In this document: piece after piece, positions 1 through 6,212 of the stretch
Layout of the letters: each line of letters begins with the position of its first letter
Numbering within the stretch: position 1 is the first letter of the stretch
NCBI GenBank assembly: GCA_937876355.1
Contig: CALFHN010000115.1
Location: 1 to 43,896 of the forward strand
Direction: 5' to 3'
Source: an uncultured Bacteroidota bacterium
GTDB taxonomy: Bacteria > Bacteroidota > Rhodothermia > Rhodothermales > UBA10348
DNA length: 43,896 bases
Position numbers and translations under genes: made by a program
The notes under the pieces: generated by a model
The model's database searches: none
Seen by the model: the letters and a program-made list of their open reading frames with translations, nothing else
Told to the model about the DNA's origin: nothing

Positions 1-572
1 TCGGCGCTTTTTTCCGGGTGAAATTGAACGGCGTAAAAGTTGTCTTGGACAAGGGCAGCGGCAAAAGGTGTGATGTATTCGGTCGATGCTGTTTGCAGCA
101 CGCCCAGCTCGGCGTAATAACTGTGGACGTAATACATGTAGCACGGCGAATCTAGTCCCTCAAAAAGACCTGTTTCTTCGTGAGAAACAGTATTCCACCC
201 AATTTGAGGCACTTTTTCGTGAGCTGTACCCCCGGCGGAATCACTCTGGGAGTTTCGAAACAGCCGAACCCGATTGGGGAAGATGCCAAGGCAAGGGGTG
301 TCGGCCTCCTCGGAATGGGCGCACATCACCTGAAGCCCAAGACAGATTCCCAGCACAGGTTGTTTCAAGGTCGGAATAAGTGTATCGAGGCCGTGTTCTT
401 TGAAGTAGGCCATGGCCGATCCCGCTTCGCCTACGCCCGGGATAATGACGTGGCTCGCGGCGCGGAGCGCCGCGTGGTCATTGGTGACAATGGCTTCGGC
501 ACCCAGTCGTTTGAGTGCAAACAAGACGGACTGCACATTGCCAGCGTTGTATTTGAGAATGGCTACAGGCAT
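1..572 (-). CDS. hisH: Imidazole glycerol phosphate synthase, glutaminase subunit HisH (3' end cut by window edge)
   Basis: This is the glutamine amidotransferase subunit that feeds ammonia to HisF for making imidazole glycerol phosphate in histidine synthesis. About 190 codons are present and the frame is still open at base 1; the family is about 200 residues, so only about ten are missing. The class-I amidotransferase signature is complete: the nucleophile Cys lies in GICLGLQ (about residue 80) and the His/Glu pair in QFHPEKS at the very end. The N-terminal MPVAILKYNAGNVQSV is typical of HisH. The ATG lies two bases after the hisD::hisB stop codon, so the two are almost certainly co-translated. 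Further his genes (hisA, hisF) are expected beyond the window edge. Confidence 0.95.
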   Translation of the reverse strand, partial: MPVAILKYNAGNVQSVLFALKRLGAEAIVTNDHAALRAASHVIIPGVGEAGSAMAYFKEHGLDTLIPTLKQPVLGICLGLQVMCAHSEEADTPCLGIFPNRVRLFRNSQSDSAGGTAHEKVPQIGWNTVSHEETGLFEGLDSPCYMYYVHSYYAELGVLQTASTEYITPFAAALVQDNFYAVQFHPEKSA

Positions 573-574
573 GA

Positions 575-2443
575 TTAAAGCGTACCCTTGGTTGTTGGCA
601 ATACGTCTTGATCACCTGATTTAGCTACCGCCATGCCAAGGGCCCGAGCAAATCCTTTGAATATGGATTCCACGATGTGGTGCTCATTTTCACCCTTTGC
701 TGACACGTTCAAATTGACTTTTGCGCCGTCACAAAAGGATTTAAAAAAGTGGCTGAACATTTCGGTTGGCACATCGCCCACCCGTTCGCGCTTAAGTTCG
801 ACTTCCCATACCAGCCAAGATCGTCCTGAAAGATCAAGTGCTACGTTGGCCAAGGCATCGTCCATGGGACTGGTAAAGCCGAATCGACCGATTCCTCGTT
901 TATCACCAAGCGCCTTCGAAAAGGCTTCGCCCAGAGCAATTGCTGTGTCTTCAATGGTATGGTGCTCATCGATTTCCAAATCGCCATCACATCGAACGGT
1001 TAAATCAAGTCCAGAATGACGCGCAATCTGGTCTAACATGTGATCGAAAAACCCAAGCCCAGTTCGGCAATCGGCGCGGCCCTTACCATCTAAATTGATT
1101 TGGACGGTAATCTTCGTCTCGTTGGTGATTCGGCGTACAAACGCTGATCGTGAAGTCTCAGGTACTGTCGCGCCTCGCGAGGCCATCCCCAGCCTCACAT
1201 CCACAGCCAGGGCGTGACCTTCCAACTGTTCGGCCCTCGCCATCACGGCCACGTGTGGCCCCAGTTGTTCAAGTCCAGCCTGACTGGCCCGTTGAAACGT
1301 AATTTTACGAACGAACGAATCGAGAGAAACACCTGAATACGACCGAGCCGCTCCACCGGTTGGGAGTGTGTGATTCGTTCCTGATGCGTAATCGCCCAAC
1401 GACTCGGGAGTCCACGGCCCAATAAACACCGAGCCAGCATGCACCACTCGTTCGGCCCATGTTTCAGCAGCATGCGTTTGGATGATCAGATGTTCGGGAG
1501 CGTATTCGTTGATCAAATCCATTCCATCGTCAAGAGACGAAACGGTGACCAATCGGGCTCTTCGAACAACTTCAGATGCGATTTCCCAGCGGGGCAAAAG
1601 TGCCAATTGACGCTGCACCTCAGCAAGCAATTTTACGGTATCAAAGCCATCCAGTGCCACTACAAATACGTCGCTAACCGTATCGTGCTCGGCCTGGGCT
1701 AAAATATCGGCGGCTACGAAGGATAGATTGGCGGTTTCATCGACTAAAAGGGCGACTTCAGTGGGACCCGCAGGCAGATCAATGGCCACTCCATCCGCAG
1801 CTACTAACTGCTTGGCGGCGTTGACCCACTGATTTCCGGGGCCAAAAATTTTATCCACCTTTGGGATCGATTCGGTGCCGTAGGCCATGGCAGCGATCGC
1901 TTGGGCCCCACCTACCGCAAAAACAGGTTCAATGCCCGCTTGTTGTGCTGCAAATAGAATGGCCGGATGAATGCTTCCGTCTTTTTGAGGCGGGGTACAA
2001 AGTGTGATGTCTGTACAGCCTGCCAGTTTCGCTGGAATGGCCAGCATGAGGACGGTTGAAAATAGGGGAGCCGTTCCTCCGGGAACGTAGAGGCCCACTT
2101 TTTCGATGGCCACAGATTTTCGCCAGCATCGTACACCCCGGGTCGTTTCAATTTCGACAATAGGTTGATTTTGGGCAGTGTGAAAGGCCGCGATGTTACG
2201 ACTCGCGATTAAAATTGCGTTCGCCAAAGCGCTATCAACCAAGGCTCCGGCCGTCGAAACGCCCAAGGAGCTGAGGCCCAATCCATCAAATTTTTGGGTT
2301 AGACGAAAAAGGGCCTTATCACCATTGGCGATGACATCGGCGACAATAGAGGCGACGGTTTCAATTTGGCCTTCACCGGACACCTGAGGTCGAGCGCAAA
2401 GTTCGGCCCACGTAGAACGGTCTGGATTAGAAATTTGAATCAT
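575..2443 (-). CDS. hisDB: Fused histidinol dehydrogenase - imidazoleglycerol-phosphate dehydratase (HisD::HisB)
   Basis: One 622-residue frame carries two histidine-pathway enzymes. Residues 1 to about 420 are HisD, which oxidises histidinol to histidine (last two steps). The zinc/active-site residues are visible in ILAQAEHDT (Gln, His), in [11 protein letters not shown] (Asp) and in the C-terminal LEGHALAV (His). Residues about 433-622 are HisB dehydratase (step 6), with all four metal-binding motifs: [36 protein letters not shown] and [14 protein letters not shown] linker of about 12 residues joins them with no stop and no frameshift. The N-terminal histidinol-phosphatase domain found in many Bacteroidota and enteric HisB proteins is absent, and no hisC lies between the halves. 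An in-frame ATG (1184-1186, Met420) preceded by GAGG (1193-1196) could let HisB also be made separately. The hisG stop is two bases upstream. Confidence 0.93.
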   Translation of the reverse strand: MIQISNPDRSTWAELCARPQVSGEGQIETVASIVADVIANGDKALFRLTQKFDGLGLSSLGVSTAGALVDSALANAILIASRNIAAFHTAQNQPIVEIETTRGVRCWRKSVAIEKVGLYVPGGTAPLFSTVLMLAIPAKLAGCTDITLCTPPQKDGSIHPAILFAAQQAGIEPVFAVGGAQAIAAMAYGTESIPKVDKIFGPGNQWVNAAKQLVAADGVAIDLPAGPTEVALLVDETANLSFVAADILAQAEHDTVSDVFVVALDGFDTVKLLAEVQRQLALLPRWEIASEVVRRARLVTVSSLDDGMDLINEYAPEHLIIQTHAAETWAERVVHAGSVFIGPWTPESLGDYASGTNHTLPTGGAARSYSGVSLDSFVRKITFQRASQAGLEQLGPHVAVMARAEQLEGHALAVDVRLGMASRGATVPETSRSAFVRRITNETKITVQINLDGKGRADCRTGLGFFDHMLDQIARHSGLDLTVRCDGDLEIDEHHTIEDTAIALGEAFSKALGDKRGIGRFGFTSPMDDALANVALDLSGRSWLVWEVELKRERVGDVPTEMFSHFFKSFCDGAKVNLNVSAKGENEHHIVESIFKGFARALGMAVAKSGDQDVLPTTKGTL

Positions 2444-2445
2444 GG

Positions 2446-3306
2446 TTACAGTACCATTTTTTCAATAGGGACGACCAACATGCCTTCGGCGCCGATACCT
2501 TTGAGCTGTTCGATCACGTCCCAAAACGTGTTTTCAGGTATGACTGAATGTACGGAGCTCCAGCCCTCTGTCGCCAAAGGCATTACGGTTGGCGACTTCA
2601 TCCCGGGAAGGATTCGAATTACTTCTGGGAGTGATTTGGTGGGTACGTTCATCAAAATATATCGGTGCTGACGAGCTTTAAGGACGGACTGCATCCGAAA
2701 GCGCAATTTTTCTAGGCGCGAGCGCTTTTCGATCGTGAGGGTTTCAGAGGCAATCAATACAGCCTCAGATTGTACTACCACTTCCACTTCCCGCAACCCG
2801 TTGCTAATCAACGTACTACCGGAACTGACAATATCACAAATACCGTCGGCCAACCCGATACCAGGTGCTATTTCTACAGAGCCAGATATTTCATGGATCG
2901 AAGCCTGCACGCCATTTTTTTCAAAAAATCGACCTAAAAGGCCAGGGTAAGAGGTTGCTATGTGCAAATTATTTAGATCCGCAACCGACGCGTATGGGGT
3001 GGCCTTCGGAAGGGCAATGGACAGCCTGCATTTGGCAAAACCTAGGCGTTCCAATGTTTCTACCGGTTTGTTCTTTTCAAAAATGACGTTTTCGCCCACA
3101 ATGCCAGCGTCCGCCACGCCGTCTGCCACGTAGCCTGGAATATCGTCATCTCTTAGAAAGAGCAATTCTAAATTAAAATGTTCTGACAAAGCCCTTAGTT
3201 TTCGATCTGGTCTGCTGATGTTTATGCCACATGCAGACAGTAAGTCGATGGTGTCGTCGGACAAACGTCCGGATTTCTGAATGGCAAGTCGAAGTCGATT
3301 GTTCAT
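2446..3306 (-). CDS. hisG: ATP phosphoribosyltransferase, long form HisG
   Basis: This enzyme catalyses the first committed step of histidine synthesis, joining ATP and PRPP. The protein is 286 residues, the size of the long (HisG_L) form with a C-terminal ACT-like regulatory domain, so feedback inhibition by histidine on a hexameric enzyme is expected from the family. The N-terminus [18 protein letters not shown] and the motif [11 protein letters not shown] are characteristic. The C-terminal roughly 75 residues, starting near [11 protein letters not shown], form the regulatory domain. It is the first enzyme gene of the operon. Transcription entering it must pass an attenuator terminator ending 12 bases before the ATG. 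Confidence 0.95.
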   Translation of the reverse strand: MNNRLRLAIQKSGRLSDDTIDLLSACGINISRPDRKLRALSEHFNLELLFLRDDDIPGYVADGVADAGIVGENVIFEKNKPVETLERLGFAKCRLSIALPKATPYASVADLNNLHIATSYPGLLGRFFEKNGVQASIHEISGSVEIAPGIGLADGICDIVSSGSTLISNGLREVEVVVQSEAVLIASETLTIEKRSRLEKLRFRMQSVLKARQHRYILMNVPTKSLPEVIRILPGMKSPTVMPLATEGWSSVHSVIPENTFWDVIEQLKGIGAEGMLVVPIEKMVL

Positions 3307-3318
3307 AACTGTAAAAAT

Positions 3319-3353
3319 AAAAAAGGCACCCTAGTACGCGACTGGGATGCCCT
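3319..3353 (-). terminator. his operon attenuator (rho-independent terminator)
   Basis: On the minus strand the arm GGCATCCCAGT (3351-3341) folds over a five-base loop onto ACTAGGGTGCC (3335-3325). That gives nine Watson-Crick pairs, one G-T pair and one C-A mismatch, extendable by two outer pairs. Six T residues follow (3324-3319). It sits between the leader-peptide stop and hisG, where a transcription attenuator belongs. Confidence 0.85.
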
Positions 3354-3386
3354 GAAAACAAAATAATTCCGGGAATACCTAGTCGC
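3338..3386 (-). promoter_or_regulatory. Predicted antiterminator stem of the his attenuator
   Basis: The segment at 3386-3371, which covers the leader stop codon, is complementary to 3352-3338, which contains the 5' arm of the terminator. GCGACT pairs with AGTCGC, followed by GG/CC, AT/AT and CCC/GGG, interrupted by two mismatches and one bulge, for 13 pairs in all. The pairing excludes the terminator. It starts ten bases after the last His codon, so a ribosome stalled at the His codons leaves it free to form, while a ribosome at the stop codon covers it. The folding is inferred by eye. Confidence 0.75.
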
Positions 3387-3471
3387 TGATCTCCAAATGA
3401 TGACCATGATGAAGCAAAGACCATACAAATGGACCGTTTTGAATCGCTTTATCTGATACGAGAATGGTCAT
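3379..3471 (-). CDS. hisL: his operon leader peptide (30 aa, HHGHH)
   Basis: This short frame, ATG at 3471-3469 to TAG at 3381-3379, encodes 30 residues starting MTILVSDKAI and containing SLLHHGHHLEISD. Four His codons (all CAT) fall within five consecutive codons (3411-3397), far above chance. It lies 72 bases upstream of hisG on the same strand and is followed by alternative antiterminator and terminator hairpins. This is the arrangement of leader peptides that sense charged tRNA-His. No clear Shine-Dalgarno sequence precedes the ATG, which is usual in Bacteroidota. The sequence need not resemble the enteric HisL peptide, because only the His codons and the RNA folding matter. Confidence 0.88.
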   Translation of the reverse strand: MTILVSDKAIQNGPFVWSLLHHGHHLEISD

Positions 3472-3518
3472 GACGCTAAATATCCAGTAAATTAGGCCGA
3501 CGGTGAATCGGCTTACCC

Positions 3519-3552
3519 CTAAGATAGGGATTGAATGCCAATCTGTCGCAAA
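3519..3552 (-). promoter_or_regulatory. Candidate promoter of the his operon
   Basis: On the minus strand TTTG (3552-3549) is followed 22 bases later by TATCTTAG (3526-3519), near the Bacteroidota -33/-7 pattern TTTG...TANNTTTG. It lies about 50 bases upstream of the leader ATG. The spacing is slightly long and the -7 box matches imperfectly. Confidence 0.35.
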
Positions 3553-3568
3553 TCTTTAATGTAGAATC

Positions 3569-4756
3569 GTGCAAAATCCAAAACAGCAATTTGCTGAACA
3601 CCTCGCCTGGACAAGTGACACTCCGCTAGGGCTTGAAATTGATCGAGCTGAAGGGTCTTACATCTATTTGAAAGATGGTAAGCGGATAATCGATTTGATA
3701 AGTGGGATTGCTGTTTCGTCGCTCGGTCATTGTCACCCTCGAGTTATCGAGGCCGTTCGGCGTCAGTTGGATAAACATCTTCACGTCATGGTCTATGGCG
3801 AATTTGTTCAGGGATCGCAAGCGCGATATGCAGCTGCACTAGCAAAGGTGCTTCCCGGAGGGCTGGATGTCGTTTATTTCACGATGACGGGGACTGAAGC
3901 GAACGAAGGAGCTCTTAAACTAGCCAAAAAGGCCACTGGTCGCACCCGCATGGTGTCCTTTGAGAACTCCTACCACGGCGATTCGCACGGTTCTTTGTCT
4001 GTAACAGGCCGAAGTGTGTACCGCGAACCCTTTCTACCGCTTTTGCCTGATGTGACGTTTTTGCCTTTTGGAGACATCGCTGCACTATCGGCAATTGACG
4101 ATTCCGTTGCCTGCGTGATTACCGAGCCTATTCAAGGGGAAGGAGGCATCGTCGTGCCGACTAAAGAATGGCACCAAGCCCTTAGGCAGAAATGTACCGA
4201 GACAGGAGCCCTGCTCATTTTTGATGAGATTCAAACCGGTTTTGGACGGACGGGAGCCATGTTTGCGTTCGAACACTTTGACGTGGTTCCAGATATTATT
4301 ACTCTTGCGAAGGCCATGGGAGGAGGGATGCCGCTTGGAGCATTTGTGTCTTCCCATGAAATAATGGCCACTTTTAGAACGGATCCACCTCTAAGCCACG
4401 TCACGACATTTGGTGGCCATCCTGTTTCTTGTGCTGCTGCACTGGCCACTTTAGAAGTGCTCTCAAACGAAAATTTGCCTGCTCGGGCCCAACAAATCGA
4501 GCACCAGGTGCGGGATACGTTAAAGCATGCCAGCATCCGTGAAATAAGGGGAAAGGGCGCGATGCTGGGAATGGATCTTCGTGACGCGGACCTGACGGCC
4601 CGCGTCACCAAAACGTGTCTAGACAACGGTGTTCTTTTGGGCTGGACACTCCATTCGAACAGCCTAATTCGGATTGCTCCGCCCCTCAACATCAAAGAGG
4701 ACGTCCTGAATATGGCACTGCGCGTGATTTTAATGGCGTTGAAAGAAAACGCTTAG
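3569..4756 (+). CDS. Class-III PLP-dependent aminotransferase (acetylornithine/4-aminobutyrate type)
   Basis: The 395-residue protein belongs to aminotransferase class III (ArgD/GabT/ornithine aminotransferase group), which moves an omega-amino group onto 2-oxoglutarate using pyridoxal phosphate. Visible motifs are FTMTGTEANEGALKLAKK (phosphate binding), ENSYHGDSHG, the signature LIFDEIQTGFGRTG and the PLP lysine in TLAKAMGGGMPLGA. The start is GTG at 3569. It is divergent from the his operon, sharing a 97-base gap with the his leader, and monocistronic. The exact substrate cannot be read from the sequence. It should not be taken as HisC, which is a class-I/II fold enzyme. Confidence 0.85.
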   Translation: MQNPKQQFAEHLAWTSDTPLGLEIDRAEGSYIYLKDGKRIIDLISGIAVSSLGHCHPRVIEAVRRQLDKHLHVMVYGEFVQGSQARYAAALAKVLPGGLDVVYFTMTGTEANEGALKLAKKATGRTRMVSFENSYHGDSHGSLSVTGRSVYREPFLPLLPDVTFLPFGDIAALSAIDDSVACVITEPIQGEGGIVVPTKEWHQALRQKCTETGALLIFDEIQTGFGRTGAMFAFEHFDVVPDIITLAKAMGGGMPLGAFVSSHEIMATFRTDPPLSHVTTFGGHPVSCAAALATLEVLSNENLPARAQQIEHQVRDTLKHASIREIRGKGAMLGMDLRDADLTARVTKTCLDNGVLLGWTLHSNSLIRIAPPLNIKEDVLNMALRVILMALKENA

Positions 4757-4820
4757 ACAACTGGCATTGCGCGGATCGTGAATGGGTTATGCCTGGACGG
4801 CTTGTGGGTCAAAAATCAAA

Positions 4821-4832
4821 TGGTCTAGACCA
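4821..4832. repeat. Perfect 12-bp palindrome TGGTCTAGACCA
   Basis: This perfect self-complementary 12-mer lies nine bases before the -35 box of the vapBC promoter. It may be a second operator half or chance; nothing else in the sequence decides. Confidence 0.4.
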
Positions 4833-4840
4833 ATTCGCAG

Positions 4841-4886
4841 TTGGAACAACATTGGGACATGTGTATAAATATAAAAAACATACACA
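4841..4886 (+). promoter_or_regulatory. vapBC promoter with overlapping operator
   Basis: TTGGAA (4841-4846), a 17-base spacer and TATAAA (4864-4869) form a sigma70-like promoter. An inverted repeat, TGTGTAT (4860-4866) and ATACACA (4880-4886), overlaps the -10 box and the expected start of transcription. In VapBC families the antitoxin-toxin complex binds such repeats to repress its own operon; assigning this repeat that role is inference. Confidence 0.65.
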
Positions 4887-4892
4887 CAAATC

Positions 4893-5096
4893 ATGTCTGC
4901 CATGCGAACTAACATTGTCATTGAGGATGCGTTGATGAAAAAAGTACTCGCCATCACGGGCTTGAAAACGAAAAAAGAGGCTGTAGAACTGGGATTACAG
5001 ACTATTATTCGATTGGACCAAGCGAAACAAATAAAGAAATTCAGAGGGAAGCTTAAATGGGAAGGTAACCTCGACGAAATGCGAACCGATTCATGA
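4893..5096 (+). CDS. vapB: Antitoxin of the VapB family
   Basis: This 67-residue protein has the MRTNIVIEDALMKKV opening of ribbon-helix-helix VapB antitoxins. Residues about 1-45 form the DNA-binding domain. The tail LKWEGNLDEMRTDS matches the toxin-binding segment of the family, which ends in a short W-x-G-x-L-x-x-M motif. By family it neutralises the VapC RNase and represses the operon. Translation may begin at the ATG at 4893 or at 4902, the latter matching the usual family N-terminus. Its stop overlaps the vapC ATG in the ATGA arrangement. Confidence 0.85.
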   Translation: MSAMRTNIVIEDALMKKVLAITGLKTKKEAVELGLQTIIRLDQAKQIKKFRGKLKWEGNLDEMRTDS

Positions 5097-5485
5097 TTAT
5101 CGTCGATTCCGGAGTGTGGATAGATTATTTCAACGGCGTAGGAACGATGGAATCAGATTATCTGGATTCCATTCTGGGAATCAAGATGGTTGGTCTGGGG
5201 GACCTAATTGCAGCTGAAACACTGCAGGGTTTTAGGCGCGACATTGACTTTGAAAATGCCAAGAGATTGCTTCAATCGCTTACAATCCATTCTTTGTTGG
5301 ACGCTACGAGAGCAATTAACTGCGCTCAGAACTATCGGAAACTCCGCAAGAAAGGAATTACCGTTCGGAAAACCACTGACATAATTATCGCCAGTTTCTG
5401 TATCAGCGAGGGTCACAAATTATTGTTCTCAGACAGAGACTTCCAGCCTTTTGTGGATCATTTAGGCCTCCAAGCTGCCTGGTAA
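5093..5485 (+). CDS. vapC: Toxin of the VapC family (PIN-domain RNase)
   Basis: This 130-residue PIN-domain endoribonuclease has the expected acidic residues: Asp5 in VDSGVWIDYF, a Glu in AETLQGF, an Asp in TTDIIIASFC and Asp residues in FSDRDFQPF. VapC toxins cut tRNA or rRNA loops, but the target here is unknown. It is translationally coupled to vapB by a four-base overlap and is full length, so the module looks intact. Confidence 0.9.
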   Translation: MIIVDSGVWIDYFNGVGTMESDYLDSILGIKMVGLGDLIAAETLQGFRRDIDFENAKRLLQSLTIHSLLDATRAINCAQNYRKLRKKGITVRKTTDIIIASFCISEGHKLLFSDRDFQPFVDHLGLQAAW

Positions 5486-5513
5486 AAAGTCCGCTAAGTA
5501 GGTCCAAACCCCA

Positions 5514-6059
5514 TTACCCGCCGTACTTAGCCGGAATCGGAGTACTTGGTGTTGCACCCTGCCAGAAAATGTTCACTATCCACCAACGTGTTCCGTCGTT
5601 GAATAATTGGAAGCTGTTAATTCCGCGTTGAAATGGTTCCACATCTTTAGCTGCGTTGCGAGAATCGTAGGTACTGAAAATGTGGGCGATATTGCCAAAG
5701 CGCTCTTCCACCCTGTGGGTTTCTGTTTCGAAGAATCCGTTAGACATCAATGACGGCCCCGCAAGTTTGATGTACTCCTCGATAGACAAATATTGAGCGT
5801 TGCATTGACCTTGGGCATTGCAACCGCTCGGAATTAGTTTAGCATCTGTTCGAAAAAGGGAGCGGAACCGGTCCCAGTCTCTCTCAACAGCTTTCCCACC
5901 AGAAATCACATCATAAACCGCGGCCATTATGGCATCAACCGATTCTACATCGGCAGGATTGGCGGCTGGAATCGCCGGAGCTTCTTGGGCCCGGGACGGT
6001 ACCAATAGCAGAATCGAGAACAGAAATAGGAATAGGCTGGAGCGTAACACCTTCGGCAT
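5514..6059 (-). CDS. Exported NTF2/SnoaL-like protein
   Basis: The 181-residue protein has a clear signal peptide (residues 1-24, hydrophobic SLFLFLFSILLLV, cleavage after SRAQ). The mature part resembles the NTF2/SnoaL-like fold: an N-terminal helix around VDAIMAAVYDVISGG, DWDRFRSLFRTDAKLIP, then strands ending GTRWWIVNIFWQG. Two Cys residues in SGCNAQGQCNAQ could form a disulfide. Members of this fold are enzymes or binding proteins, and no function can be assigned. It is monocistronic, convergent with vapC and divergent from ppc. A 12-base tandem repeat lies in its leader. Confidence 0.7.
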   Translation of the reverse strand: MPKVLRSSLFLFLFSILLLVPSRAQEAPAIPAANPADVESVDAIMAAVYDVISGGKAVERDWDRFRSLFRTDAKLIPSGCNAQGQCNAQYLSIEEYIKLAGPSLMSNGFFETETHRVEERFGNIAHIFSTYDSRNAAKDVEPFQRGINSFQLFNDGTRWWIVNIFWQGATPSTPIPAKYGG

Positions 6060-6071
6060 GACAATGTACCT

Positions 6072-6108
6072 GGTTAATCTGGGGGTTAATCTGGGGGTTA
6101 ATAGTGGG
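6072..6108 (-). repeat. Three 12-13 base tandem repeats in the leader of the NTF2-like gene
   Basis: On the plus strand GGTTAATCTGGG occurs at 6072-6083 and 6084-6095, then a diverged copy GGTTAATAGTGGG at 6096-6108. The block begins 12 bases upstream of the ATG at 6059, so it would lie in or near the 5' untranslated region. Slippage could vary the copy number. Confidence 0.8.
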
Positions 6109-6212
6109 CAGTACGGGCCAACAACCCAATAGGTTGCCCGATTCCCACGGATTTGGGTTCTCTGTCCGATCGTTCAAGAAGGATTTGAAACCATATATGG
6201 CGGCGTGTATCG

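Noticed and set aside
86-624. Overlapping plus-strand ORFs (97, 132 and 70 codons)
   Set aside because: They lie antisense to hisH and the end of hisDB, whose protein sequences are fully recognisable on the minus strand.
3569-4756. Aminotransferase next to the his operon as a replacement HisC
   Set aside because: It is a class-III enzyme of the acetylornithine/GABA group, divergently transcribed; HisC is class I/II.
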